Assembly: GCA_013176395.1 (NCBI GenBank)
Contig: JABMLP010000017.1
Location: 372,001-436,000 of the forward strand
Length of the DNA stretch: 64,000 nucleotides
Direction: 5' to 3'
From: Venturia oleaginea
Lineage: Eukaryota > Ascomycota > Dothideomycetes > Venturiales > Venturiaceae
Positions within the stretch are counted from its first letter, which is position 1. Each line of letters starts with the position of its first letter. Of this stretch, positions 1-10,996 are shown one piece after another. The notes below the pieces were generated by a model, which was not told the DNA's origin, did not search any database, and worked only from the letters and a program-made list of their open reading frames with translations. The position numbers and the translations under genes were made by a program.

Positions 1-694
1 TCAAAGCCGTCAACTCCCAAGAAAATCCCACCTTCGCAAACGATGCGGAGAAAAAATTATTCTTCCTCGCTCGATTCACTGCCGGTAGGCCCGAATTCCC
101 TCTAGTCTACTTAATAATCCCTAAATCAATCACATCACGTGGCTAACAAATCTCCCAGCCCTAGAATTAATGCGCACCCTAATCGACCACCGCAAAGTCT
201 TCGTCCTCGCGCTCAACGGTCCGGGCGTAGGCGGTGGGGCAGTTTGGTTCCAAGGCATCGCAGACATCGTCCTCGCCTCAAGCACAACTTACCTCCAAGT
301 CCCCTTCAACGCCCTCGGTCTTGTGCCCGAAAATGGTTCCGCACTCTCCTTCTCCCAGCACATGGGAATTCATCGCGCCAATGATTTTCTCATGTTTGGG
401 CGGAAATTGAGTGTGCAGGAATTGGAGAGTTGGGGAATGGTTAATCGGATTTTCCCTGTTGATGGATTTCATGGGAAAGTTCAGGCGTTTTTGGAAGAAC
501 AATTATCTGTTAATGATGGGAAGAGTATGATGGAGACCAAGAGGTTGCAGAACTCTCCTTTGAGGGAGGGAAGGATGATGGCGGTTTACGAAAGTGTTGA
601 TGCGCTTGCGGAGAGGTTTGTCGAGGATGCGCCTAAGAAGAGGTTTGAGGCTAAGAAAAGGGAGTTGGAGGAGAAGAGCAAGGCGAAGATATAG
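1..694 (+). CDS. Peroxisomal-type enoyl-CoA isomerase/hydratase, 3' part
   Basis: This is the 3' part of a crotonase-superfamily gene whose start lies before the window. Two exons are visible: from the window edge to 84, then 159-694, with a 74-nt GT-AG intron (85-158). The joined frame is open throughout. The motif NGPGVGGGAVWF followed by a GLVPENGSA segment fits the oxyanion-hole and active-site region of the crotonase fold, and the similarity is closest to fungal delta3-delta2-enoyl-CoA isomerases (ECI) that move double bonds during beta-oxidation of unsaturated fatty acids. The protein ends in a Lys/Glu-rich tail finishing AKI, which is not a clear PTS1, so peroxisomal location is inferred from the family only. 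It could equally be an enoyl-CoA hydratase-like paralogue; the missing N-terminus prevents a firm decision. Confidence 0.75.
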
Positions 695-1188
695 GAGCAT
701 GTGTATTTTGAGACGCATGGAGATTTGTTTGCAGCATGTGTGGTACGATGAGTTCATTCGATGACAAGTCTTCAACTTCTAGCATCTCGATGTGAATCAC
801 AAAACTTGTTTCTGCCCCTCTCCAACATACTCTTTCATCGACGTTCTCATCGATAAGATCTTGGTTCATCGCATCGTACGCGGCCCACATACCTTGAGCT
901 TGTTGGAAAAGCAAACATACTGCTCTAGTTGAACTTCGTCCATTATGTGCGTGAACCTTGATTTGATTGAAGTCGTGGTATTGAAGTTGAATATTTGGAT
1001 TAGGTTGAAAGGCACTGCCGCTATCCTGAAAAGTGGCGGCAAATCAATACTCCCGAGACCATCTCACGGCACTTGCCGTTTGGGCGTGCGACTAAGCCAT
1101 TGTATTAGTCTTGGGGGCATTATCTCACCATTGGCTCCCCGACTTCACCATCCCTCAATACCTAATTCAGTAATACCATTCCGAGGAT
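695..1188. other. Intergenic region
   Basis: These 494 bases separate the isomerase stop from the start of the mannosyltransferase. A 113-codon open frame beginning at 945 lies here and overlaps the next gene's start, but its composition and lack of recognisable domains argue against a real product. I see no repeat or RNA gene. It presumably carries the terminator of the first gene and the promoter of the second. Confidence 0.5.
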
Positions 1189-2959
1189 ATGCCTACAACA
1201 CTGAGAACACGTCAAATCAGCGAAGAGCAGCACCCCCTGGTCAACAATCGCGACTCCTTGTCCTCCGACACTTCCGGCTCGCATGAACTCGACGACTTCG
1301 ACGTAGAAGAGGCTTACAAACATACTGCCCTTTCACCCACACAAAGGAGACGGAGCCAATCGCTTTCAACTCTAATTCCCTGGCGAGCTGGGAGGCACAG
1401 TAAATGGCTTGGGGGACCGTGGAAATGGATCCGCCTGTTGAAACGGTGCTCTCTTTTCCTTGCCATATTTCTGCTCGCATATGTCATCTTTACGCCTATA
1501 CTATGGCCGAGTTACCTGCGAAGACCTGCGCACTATTCGGGGAAGAATGATAAGAGCGAGAAAGTCTTCATTGCGGCCAACATTGTGGACGAAGAGTTGA
1601 TAAAAGGAGAATGGGGCAAACGCGTCGCGGATCTTGTCAAGCTGCTAGGAAAGGACAATGTCTATTTCAGTGTTTATGAAAATGATAGCGGGCAGAAGAC
1701 GAAGGATGCTCTTCTAGGCTTGAAAGCAAGGGTGGAATGTGAGTTCGCGTTTTGCTGCTAAACGCTCCGAAGAGCTTCACTGACTAGTTCAAATAGGCAA
1801 TTCATCTATCGTTTCCGGACACATTGATCTCGAACATTTCCCCTCCATACAAATCCTCCCCAACGAACGCCGTATAAAACGAATCGAGTACCTTTCTGAA
1901 GTCCGTAATAAAGCCATTGAGCCTCTCACTTCAGGTTCAACCGGCATGCACTTTGATAAAATACTATTCATAAATGATGTAATCTTTTCTCCCAAAGATG
2001 CAGTCGATTTGCTTTTCTCGACGAATGTGGGTGCAGACGGCAAGACGAAATACCGCGCCGCATGCGCTATGGACTTCATAAACCCCTTCAAATTCTACGA
2101 CACATTTGCGTCAAGAGATGCTGAAGGCCATGGCATTGGTGTACCCTTCTATCCATGGTTCACAGGTGCAGGCTCAGGCATAAGTAGGAAGGACGTTCTG
2201 CAGAATCGTGATGCAGTGCGTGTCAAGAGCTGTTGGGGAGGTATGGTTGCGTTTGAAGCCAAATGGTTCCAAGGCCAACATTCGCCACCACACCCAACCA
2301 ATGAGAAAGACCAAGACGCCGGGCGGGAAGATGTTGCCGAAGAAACGAAGCCTATCACGAAGCAGCGTGATAAGCGCGAAAAAGAGGTGGGAATGGTTCC
2401 ACTCACTTTCCGCGCCTCGCTCGAACTCTTCTGGGAGTCTTCGGAATGTTGTCTCATCCACGCTGATCTAGCCGCCACCGCCGCACTGGATCCAGATACT
2501 CCTAAAAGCACCGAAGTCTTCGATTCCGGAATCTACATGAACCCTTATATCCGCGTCGCCTATTCAAGCGAATCTTTCGCCTGGCTAGAATTCACACGTC
2601 GTTTTGAAAGTCTCTATACCCTGCCTCAATCCGTGGTCAACTGGCTGGCAAGTCGTCCACCATTCCAACCTCGTCGAACTGCCAACCCTGGAGACATCGT
2701 TGAGCATCGGGAGTGGATTTACGATGGACTTAAATACAAAGATGAGGAAATGGGTGATCTGGAAGAACGGGCAGTGATCCGACAACAAGATTTGATGGCG
2801 AAGATTCAGCAGAATGGTCATTGGGTGAGCAAAAAGACGAAAGCCATGCCAGGTGGGTTTTGTGGAGGAAGGCAGTTGCTTGTGCTTAAGAAGAGTTGGC
2901 AACCTGGAGAGAGGATGTGGGAGAGGATTCCTGCGCCTCCTGGGGCTGATGATCATTGA
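1189..2959 (+). CDS. GT69 (CMT1-like) alpha-1,3-mannosyltransferase
   Basis: Two exons, 1189-1738 and 1797-2959, are joined across a 58-nt intron with a CTGAC branch-like site, giving about 570 residues. The protein has a type II Golgi topology: a roughly 85-residue cytosolic tail rich in Ser/Arg, one membrane segment near residues 86-106, then a lumenal catalytic domain. The order of FINDV, the CAMDF block and the CWGGMVAF block is typical of the cryptococcal CMT1/CAP59 glycosyltransferase family (GT69), which transfers mannose in alpha-1,3 linkage to glycans or capsule/wall polysaccharide. The CWGG block is the clearest family mark. The start at 1189 is the first ATG that keeps the N-terminal tail in frame. 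Which glycan it acts on cannot be told from sequence. Confidence 0.88.
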
Positions 2960-3419
2960 ATTTTTATTTTTTTGGTGTTTTTTTCCCTCTAATTCTTGCG
3001 GGTTTGCATATATATGGAGCGTATGGGCTTTGGATATAACCATGATTGATGAGCCTTCTTGTTATTCTCCTGCGACGCATCGTTTGTTTACCGTTGAGGC
3101 GTACTTACATATGGGCATTGATCGGCGGGCAAGGTATAGCCATGCTAAAAATGCATTAGACGGATTGAAGGTTTCCTGAATTGAGACACCCAATTGCTCT
3201 CTTCAAACAATGTGAATTCCACTCAACTTCAGTGTTAGCTGGGGTCTAGCTGAACGTGAGCTGACAAAACTGCTGCGTTGGCAATGTTAATTGTCAAAGG
3301 ATATTAGATCGTGGGCAGAGGCTTTGGCAAGATCCTCTCATCCTCTCCACGTATTGCATCCCTCACGCCTAGAAATCCGCCGATATTAAGCTTGTTTAGT
3401 GACAGCGATCCGGCTATGA
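2960..3419. other. Convergent intergenic region
   Basis: This 460-base gap lies between two genes that end toward each other, so it should contain both polyadenylation regions. It is T-rich just after 2960. A 108-codon frame running through it overlaps the upstream gene and shows no domain. I see nothing else. Confidence 0.5.
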
Positions 3420-6031
3420 TTACCTCTTCCTCCTAGACCTAAATTTCAGTTCATCCTCACTTTCATCACTGCTATCGTCCCTTGCTCTTCTGGGTGCCCT
3501 ACCCGTCTTCTTGGCCGGTGGCTGCACTTCCTTTGCCAATTCACCACCCAGCCTTTTCTTCCCCTTTTGCAGCTGTGTTTCTGCCACACGACTCTCTTGT
3601 GTAATTCTTGATCCCCTCGAGGCTTCCAGTGATACCGTAGCAGGGAGAAAGCTTTCCTCCACAACTTCCATGGTCTCTGGCTCAGTCTCTTGGGTCTTCT
3701 GTTTGGCCTTGCGCCGGCTTCTGAACTGTGATCCATCCTCGGAATCGTCATCCCGGACGGTCTGGCTTTGTGTCCGTGTGGCCTGACTCTCTCTTTGACT
3801 TTTCTTCTTCTGCTTTGAGCTAGATTCCAGCCAGTACTCCTCGCCAATGCCGAAGTCCTTTTTCTTTGCCTCTTCGAGTGGGACGAGGACCCTATGGCCT
3901 CTCATGGCTGGAGGCTCTCCTCTCTTGCGAAACTTCTTGAAGTTCTTCCGTCCGTTCCACTTTTCGTCCCACCTATCACTCTCGTCTATATTGGTGCCAG
4001 CAGTGCGAGACTGTGGTGGCTTGGAACGTGGCTTGATCTCCATCTCTTCACAATCCACCAAATGCGCGGGGCCTTGTATGTCAATACCCTCCATTGCCTC
4101 TTTAAGAGACTCAGCATCTCTTCGCGCAGCTTCTTCCTCCGCCTCTCGGCGTGACTTTGCGACTTCCAAGACATCAATCTTCGGCTCCTTTTTGGGTTTG
4201 CGCACAACTTTGGGTGTAGGGGCTGCCACAGATTTATCTTCTGCTTGTGCACTGCCATCCCGACTAAGACGTCTTCGTTTCCTTGCCGCCTGTCCAGGTA
4301 GCAAACTGTCTAGCATGTCATCTTCATCGACAGGTGTTGTCGCTCGTTTTCTGGTGTTAGTTTGTGGTTGAGGAGTTGCTCGCACAGATGGGGCTTGCAC
4401 GGGTTCAGGTCCGGCAGCATCTGCCATTGGCTCGTCCTCATCGACTTCATGAATAGTCTGTATAACTGGAAATTGTGAAGTATCAAAACTGTCGAATCCT
4501 TTGAACCGGCTCTGGGTGATCTGCCGATGGCCACGGCGCCTGATCGAAGATGGAGCTTCTGTCTTGGGTGTTTCTTGCGGTACAGATTCCTCGCGAGTCG
4601 ATGTTGACTGGGTCTGAGGAGCAGGTTGGCTAGTTTCTACATCACATTTAGCAGGCATTTCGGCGAACTCTGTGCCTTGAATTTGAAACTCACGAGCCGC
4701 ATTACTAGTCATATCGAATTCCTCGGCCAGAGCCTTTCGAAGTCCGCTAACATCGTTCATCGTGATAGCGTCCAGGAATTCGCTTTGTTCAAACGAGCGA
4801 CGACCTAGCTGACTGTCAACTTCGTGCGACAGCCTCTCTAAAGCCTCCGATTTCTTTGTTAATTTTGGCCGCACCACGACAAGTCCTTTCCCACCTCTGT
4901 CGCTTCTCGCATCTTGCAGGCCTTTGTTCTCAGCCACAGTATTCAGGTATGCCACAACTTCCTTTGGCGTTGTTTTCCCATCTTGAAACTGTTCGTAGTG
5001 GAGAGCCTTTCCGCTTCCACAAGTAACGGCTTTTTGCAAAGTCTCATATTGGCCAGCCAGGTAGAACACAAATGTATACCCAGAGAACATATGAGCGCGT
5101 CTCTCGTCTGGAGCGAAGAAATGCGCAGGTCTCGGAACAGGCTCTTTGCTGGAAGGCGGTACGAATTTCATGGGATCTGGCCACTTCGCGTCGAAATCGT
5201 CTTCAATTGATTTAGGCAGAACTTTTGAGGCCTCCTCACCCTCTGCTACCTCTACAACTGGTGCCGCTACCACACCCTCTACCTCAGGGGGACCAGCAGC
5301 AGCAGCAACAACTGCGTCGACATAGTCAGGTGAAACTACGTATAAGCCCAGTACTAAAGCTTCGAGAACCGGTGGGACGTTCCGCTTTTCTGCCACCACA
5401 TGCGTGGTCTGTCCAGGTACCACTTCCTGTATAATTTTGATGTCGAGTTGTTCGAGGCGCTGGCGATAATTGGACAGAGGATCTTGGCTTTCTTTCTCGG
5501 GTTTGCTCAGAGCATGTATGGAAAAGACGACGGGTTGCCATTTGAGCCTGACTTGGGTTAGCGAATGGCTACCAGCGCAATCGTGGCAGAGTGACCTCAG
5601 AAGCACTGAATAAGTACCCAGCTGGATGGTATGCTCTTTGCCTTTCAAGACTTTGGACTCCTTGGTGATCTTTTCTTTCCCATCGATTGTTGTCCCGTGT
5701 TTCGCATAGTCTTCAATTGTGAGTTCTGAGCGCGTGAATAGGGAAGACTGTCATTGAATCAGCGTATGCCATGAATGTTCTGCACATTATATGCCTACTC
5801 CATCGCCGGCTTTGACGGGCGTAACTGTGATCTTGAGATGCTTCCGCGACACCTTTCCGTCCTCTATAGTGATGAATGACTTTGAGTCGCCTTTCTTGGT
5901 GCGCCCGATGATGTGACTTTCGCCGGGCTTCAGCCATTTCTTCTTGTCTGTGATAGTCAGTGCGTTGTCAAGGTACAAAAGAGCGTACACGCACTTCCGA
6001 AGAGATGCCCATCACACGATAGGATCCACAT
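3420..6031 (-). CDS. nbs1: NBS1/Xrs2-like subunit of the Mre11-Rad50 DNA repair complex
   Basis: The gene reads from 6031 down to 3420. Exons are 6031-5995, 5947-5799 and 5747-3420, with introns of 47 and 51 nt. The product starts MWIL, then an FHA domain with GRT and SRKHL (phosphothreonine pocket), closing around residue 90 with RSELTIEDY. A BRCT region follows (VVPGQTTHVVAE, ALVLGLYVVSPDYVD). A long charged disordered region ends in EDELKFRSRRKR, like the C-terminal Mre11/Tel1-binding tail of Nbs1/Xrs2. This order is diagnostic for the MRX/MRN subunit that recruits the nuclease and Tel1/ATM to double-strand breaks. A 48-nt in-frame stretch (5548-5595) interrupts the FHA-BRCT junction and looks like a further intron; removing it gives about 821 residues instead of 837. 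Confidence 0.9.
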
Positions 6032-6276
6032 GGTGGCCGCGGAAGGATGGCGATCACCGTGGACGAGCTGGCTGTCAAGGGATGATGGTTGCGGCACGCG
6101 CATGATGGAGCCCAAGACGCGAGTTCACATGATTCTCAGCCTCGACAACGAATTTTGGGAGCATTATATTGCTTCAGTGTTACATTCCTGATATCTGTGT
6201 ATATGTGTCTCTTGGGGCCTTCCTTTGAACCCCCTTCTATCAATTACAACACCATGGCCATGTTAACACAATACTA

Positions 6277-6850
6277 TCAATCTTGGTGCATGGCCTTCTC
6301 TTCCAACGCCTTGAACGCATGGTCTAGCTCTCTGACCCTATGTGCCACCCTTTTACCGACTTCTTCCCGAACATGAGCTGGATAATCTGAGCCCTCTTCC
6401 ACAATATCAGCCAAAGCTTCCTTGAGCTTTTCCAGTTCCTCCTTTGCAGCCGCTCTATCGTCGGCGGCGTATATCGTATTCTCTTCCGTTTCTTCAGATG
6501 CCAATTCGAACTAGATGTTTATTAGTTTAGGTTCCACATATAGTTGGAGGTGGCTGACCTCGTCTCGAGCCGTCTCGTAGCTGTAGAAGACATTAAATAC
6601 GGCGCATACCATTGCCAATTGGGTTTGCAACATACAGCTCCTGAATCCTCTCTACTGCCTCATCTGCAGAGCTCTTCCCCTCGGAAGTAGGTCTCACAGT
6701 AGCGAAAGCGGCCCTTAGTCGACGATGTGCTGGTATCCTAGAAGGTGTTGCTGAGGGGCGAATCGGCGCAACAATGCGATTACTTCTAGTAGAAATGCAA
6801 CTCCGGCAGACTCGTAATGACAAAGCAGCAATTCTAGAAGCGGAAAACAT
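6277..6850 (-). CDS. Small mitochondrial conserved fungal protein with a microexon
   Basis: Three exons can be joined: 6850-6636, 6580-6559 (only 22 nt) and 6510-6277, separated by introns of 55 and 48 nt. The first intron starts with the strong donor GTATGT. The product is about 156 residues. Its N-terminus (MFSASRIAALSLRVCRSC) is Arg/Ser-rich and lacks acids, a typical mitochondrial presequence. After it lies a charged helical region running YETARDEFELA and then YAADDRAAAK, followed by a heptad-like EELEKLKEAL segment. The pattern is that of a conserved fungal protein, but I do not recognise a function. The joined reading through the microexon is smooth, which supports the model. It is tail-to-head near nbs1 and divergent from the cytochrome-b5 gene, separated by only 215 bases. 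Confidence 0.7.
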
Positions 6851-7065
6851 TATGAAATGGTTGGTGAAGAGTTTACCTGGGCTTTGAGAAATGATATTGA
6901 AGCTCGGGGAGAAGAAAGCCTCTGAATGACGCGCGACACACTACCGCGACCGCCACCAAAATAGACACCGAACAGCGACATCTTCCACAAGAAATGATAT
7001 TCGGCCTCACATTGCTTGCCATAGCATTGTTTGCACTCCTACTATCTGCCGAGATACAATAGAGA

Positions 7066-8004
7066 ATGTTCTCCTTTCTGTGGCCGAGTTCGACTGCCAC
7101 TTCAGACGAGAACCCAGCCGGCGCAAACACTCAAAACGAAGAACAGGCTGGAAACGCGACAGTGGAAAAGAGCAAGGTGATGGACGAGGTTGAAGAGACA
7201 GAGACACAGGAAATTCCATCTCCAATATCACAGGAAAGTGCCGAAGAAACGACTCCAAAAGTACAACCCGTCGCAACTAGCGATCTCCAATCGGTGCCTT
7301 CGTTCACCCTCAACACGGGAGAAGACGAAGATAGCGAAGATGATACGGACAATATGCCCCCTCCCTCATTCCCGGCCATGAACTCTGCCCAAAGAGCTAG
7401 CGCGCCCTCTGCGTTCCGAAAACCGCCCACCCTCAAGCCTTTGAACGGCGCTCCTACAGCCTCACAGCTCATGCCTCCACCCAGATTACCGCAAGCTCGT
7501 CATACACCTCCTTCGGCTGCCGCAAATCTTCGTGCGCCACAAGGGCCATTGTCAAACCGAGGGCCGCCAATTGTGGGTGGTCTCGGTGTACCTCAATCCT
7601 CCCAAGTCAAGACACCAAATCCTAGGCAGAAGGTTGTTCTTAAGCCCGGCCATTCACCTCTAGATTGGGCTACCCTACAGAAATCCCACAAAAACCTATC
7701 AGGTGTCGATCGTCTTGCGCGTGTCACGCCGTCCATGCTGAAAGAGAAGAACGGTAGAAAGGGAAAGCCAGCTTGGTCATCATACCAAGGCAAAGTCTAC
7801 AATATCACACCTTACTTACCATTCCACCCCGGAGGCGAAGGCGAGCTGAGAAGAGTAGCTGGGAAAGATGGCGAAAAACTCTTTGTCGAGGTTCATCCTT
7901 GGGTGAATTGGGATAATATGCTGGATGGATGTTTGGTTGGAATAATGGTCACTGAGAACGACGCTAGAAGTCAAGAGCATGGCAGTTTAGATGACATGGA
8001 TTGA
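7066..8004 (+). CDS. Cytochrome b5-like heme-binding domain protein
   Basis: A single-exon gene of 312 residues. The first two thirds are low complexity, rich in Pro, Ser, Glu and Asp. The C-terminal part (about residues 205-300) is a cytochrome b5-like domain: a WSSYQGKVYNITPYLPFHPGG segment is divided here as WSSYQGKVYNIT then FHPGG, the heme-ligand His motif, followed by a second conserved His in VEVHPW. This organisation, a disordered N-terminus with a single b5 domain at the C-terminus, resembles yeast Irc21 and its filamentous-fungal relatives. Such proteins are thought to pass electrons to membrane redox enzymes, but the partner is unknown here. No membrane anchor is evident. It is divergent from the small mitochondrial gene and shares its promoter region. 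Confidence 0.82.
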   Translation: MFSFLWPSSTATSDENPAGANTQNEEQAGNATVEKSKVMDEVEETETQEIPSPISQESAEETTPKVQPVATSDLQSVPSFTLNTGEDEDSEDDTDNMPPPSFPAMNSAQRASAPSAFRKPPTLKPLNGAPTASQLMPPPRLPQARHTPPSAAANLRAPQGPLSNRGPPIVGGLGVPQSSQVKTPNPRQKVVLKPGHSPLDWATLQKSHKNLSGVDRLARVTPSMLKEKNGRKGKPAWSSYQGKVYNITPYLPFHPGGEGELRRVAGKDGEKLFVEVHPWVNWDNMLDGCLVGIMVTENDARSQEHGSLDDMD

Positions 8005-8329
8005 TGATACCCGCATATAGATACCCCCTAGAGATAACCATACATTGAGTTGTCGATGGGTTGGCTATTGTCTAGAGGTGAAGTCGTGGTTATTGAACTT
8101 CATTATTCTCGACCACACGAGCCATTAGGACAATCATCACAATTGGAACAATGGCCACCGCGAACAATACCAAACTTCCCAATAGGCTCAAATACGTGAT
8201 AAAAACCCTCGACTCCCCAAACGAACCTATCTCCAACCTAATATTCACACAAGTTCTCCCAATTCAATTCAACACTTCCAATTCAATTCAACACTTCCAA
8301 ACCAATCCAACCACATCCAAACCTCCAAC
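8005..8329. other. Intergenic region with 19-bp tandem duplication
   Basis: A 325-base spacer. It contains a perfect two-copy duplication of a 19-bp unit (AATTCAATTCAACACTTCC) at 8261-8279 and 8280-8298, followed by more CCAA-rich sequence just before the next predicted start. Confidence 0.6.
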
Positions 8330-8837
8330 ATGTACACCTCATACATCCCAACCACCTCGCCTCAAACCAACGGTCGAACAAAAGAGATCCTTGCGAAAAT
8401 GTTCCCAACCACAAGTAAATCCAGCAAATCCAAGATCATCAAGTCAAAAATACCAGAAACCATGACTCCATCCACAGCAAACAAATATATCGCCGAGGAA
8501 ATCAAGACTGTTCCGTTCCCGCTGCGTAGAATCAGGAGGCCGACGAATCCGCCGAGTATCAGGAATAACTGTCCGAGACTTTACAGTCGACTGAAAAGGA
8601 AGTTTGCTAGGAGATCTGGGTGTGGTTTTGGGTTGCGACAATCGGTCATGTTGACACAGTCGGTATGTTTTGCTTTGGAGGAGATGGGTGAAAAGTTGTG
8701 ATGCTGACTGTTTCTTGTAGATGAGAAGATTTGATGCGCCACGATGCCAGAGAAAAGATGGGATGGTACTGCATGAAGATTTTTTTGGGAAGATGACGGT
8801 TGGTTCTTATTCTATCGTTTTTGGAAGGAGAGGGTAG
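8330..8837 (+). CDS. Hypothetical two-exon small basic protein
   Basis: Two exons, 8330-8662 and 8721-8837, flank a 58-nt intron with a strong GTATGT donor, a CTGAC branch-like site and TTGTAG acceptor, in phase 0. The product is about 149 residues, strongly basic, rich in Ser, Thr, Lys and Arg, with no membrane segment or known motif. I do not recognise it. The good splice signals and an open joined frame are the only evidence for it. Against it are the low-complexity Thr/Pro/Lys composition of exon 1 and the absence of any family mark. It could be a lineage-specific orphan or a chance frame. Confidence 0.35.
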
Positions 8838-9408
8838 AATGTGATTGGGGTGGTGGATATACTCGGTCAGAAGATTGATTTCTGAACATCTAAATTTCAA
8901 TTCTTCAATTCTGTCTCTCCAATCTCATATCGCAGATAAAAGATACTGAACGGCTTGGTGAACATCGGAAATCATGGCGAGGCGATTCAGAACCGAACAA
9001 CGCAAAGGCATAGCAGAGTGACATGTTGAGGACATCGGACAACCCGATTGAGGAGATTCTATTGTGCTCATTCTTCAGCACCGAGTCTCTAACAGTCTGG
9101 GCCTTAGAAATTCACCGTCATCATTTCTTTGTACTTAATAACGGCCGGAGCGAACTGTTGTACAGAAAAGACGTGCGGGAAATAATGACAAACCGATCTC
9201 GAGTTCAATATATGAACCTCAGAGCAGTCACACAAAGGGGACTCAATAACAGACTTGCTAAAATTCTAACATGCTTCGTAACTTATCCAGCAATTAGAAG
9301 ACTCTTCACACGCAGTGCGCCGGGAGGAGACATTAAGCGCTCTAAATCAATGGGATCGTCATTAACAGCAGAAATGGCCAACCCAGCACCCTCGGCTCGC
9401 ATCCGCCT
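8838..9408. other. Intergenic region, no clear gene
   Basis: These 571 bases hold a 142-codon open frame (9023-9451, plus strand) without recognisable domains. Its codon use and amino-acid composition look random. Nothing else was seen. Confidence 0.4.
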
Positions 9409-10256
9409 GTGGAACAGCAGACCACCTCTTGCATTCATGAAAACACAATAAAAAATCGAAACTACCCATTCATCTATAGACATCCATGTGGACGCATACT
9501 AGTAAGCTCTGCAGTGTTCGAATGGAATCGGATCGACCTACATAAGTGGCTGCTCGAACGGACCGAGCCTACCACATCATTTGCTCCTGTCGCCTTGTAC
9601 TACTATCAGATAAACTTTGGAGGCAATCCACCAGGCTTTGCAGAATTTGTCGCTTCTTTGCCCGAGGATCATATCTGGACCACCGAGTACGCGGTGGCGA
9701 ACCTTGCTTGGAATATTCCTTGGGTTGATCGTCTGCTCGACCTAATCCAGAGCAAAGACTGTGACTTATCGGACGAAATGATTGAATATCTCACCCCTAT
9801 CATCCTAGGTGTGGACAAGTTCGAAACTCTCCCTGAATTCTGCGATTTTGGATTTTTCTCTGGGTACCATGAGAATTGATATCCTGGCCTCAGATCCAGC
9901 TGGAGACTGTTCAGTTTACCCCCGAGCACAATCATACACATCAGTCGTTGTTCCATAGTGATAGACATCTTCGAAACATAGTGAATGAACTGGGACAGAG
10001 AGTTAAGTCTGGTCTGGACGAAAACGAGCGGAAACTTCTCGGACTGCCAGAAGAGGCTTTGAGAGAGGATAGCCTCCTGCGCGGACAAATGAACAAAGGG
10101 AACCAGGGACCAGAGGCGAAAACGCAGCGGTCGGATAACGGCCCCGACAAAAGCTCCTCTGTTATTCGAGAATCCAAAAAAGTGAAGGGAAACTCGGGAA
10201 GTTCCAAGAGGACGGCCGACCATCGCGATATTTCCGATTGTTTTGTGAAGAAGTGA
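9409..10256 (+). CDS. Hypothetical protein, fragmented or frameshifted
   Basis: Two long open stretches follow each other in different frames: one ending at 9879 (from about 9409) and one from about 9876 to 10256. The first encodes an acidic, Trp/Leu-rich segment (WNRIDLHKWLLER, YYYQINFGG); the second encodes a charged, Ser/Lys-rich tail ending SDCFVKK. Both look more protein-like than their surroundings, so they may be parts of one gene. A single intron could join them only with the weak donor GTGGAC at 9811 and an acceptor at 9891-9893; otherwise a frameshift lies near 9870. The true start was not found. I recognise no family. Confidence 0.3.
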
Positions 10257-10996
10257 ATCCGCCATTAGCGTATGTATGATTTGGAGTGGTCTCTTTTGTC
10301 CCATTTTTTTCACATTGGCACGAAGAGATGGCAACAAATATTGGAATAAAGATTGGCGGTATATGTAGTGTCAGAAAAATGGAATTTTGTCGGGTTAAAA
10401 TGAGAGGGTTGATTACCTGCTATGTGTACATATTATTTTCCAGAACCTTTGACATCGCCATCAAGATATTGTTCTTCTGATGACAATCTCGGCGACTGGA
10501 CTATCCTGATGATGTCGTGTATTTGAACTCGCCTGACTTCGATTCGTGTCACAATTTTTCTCATGCGTAGCGCAGGCCATGTTCTTTCACCGAGGGCTCG
10601 GTACGGGCTGAGTATGCCGCCATGGAGAGACTGGAAATTTTCGTTGTATGAAAACGGGGACTGATTGAGTAACGACTTCAGATGGGACATAGCTAGGAGC
10701 TTGAGACCTGTGGAATAGGGCAGGTGGTAGCCTCGCTCAGTATCTGCGGACTGAAAGTCTAGAAGGAAAGAGTTTGAAGAAAATGGTAAGGGCAGACATA
10801 TTCGTAACGATGAGATAGATGATTGATGAGATGTTGAAAATAAAAGAAATCAAGATCTATCGCAGGACAGGGGTTACCCGCCTCTGACATCACCTCCAAC
10901 AACATCCACTATAAGTAGATCAACTCCACCAAAACAAAAAGGCCCGTCTAAATTTTGCACAAAAATACCTACCTCGTCCTACCAAGAAAGGCATAA
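10257..10996. other. Intergenic region with TATA-like site
   Basis: A 740-base region without a convincing gene. A TATAAGTA sequence at 10910-10917 lies about 80 bases before the small membrane-protein start and is a plausible core promoter. The stretch just before the start is A-rich and C-rich, as is common in fungal 5' leaders. Confidence 0.45.

Noticed and set aside
1946..2091. Internal ATG at 1946 as the mannosyltransferase start
   Set aside because: Upstream exons encode the membrane anchor and continue the family sequence across a good intron.
9669..10337. 222-codon minus-strand frame
   Set aside because: Arg/Ser/Gln-rich composition typical of an antisense shadow; no domain and no intron signals.
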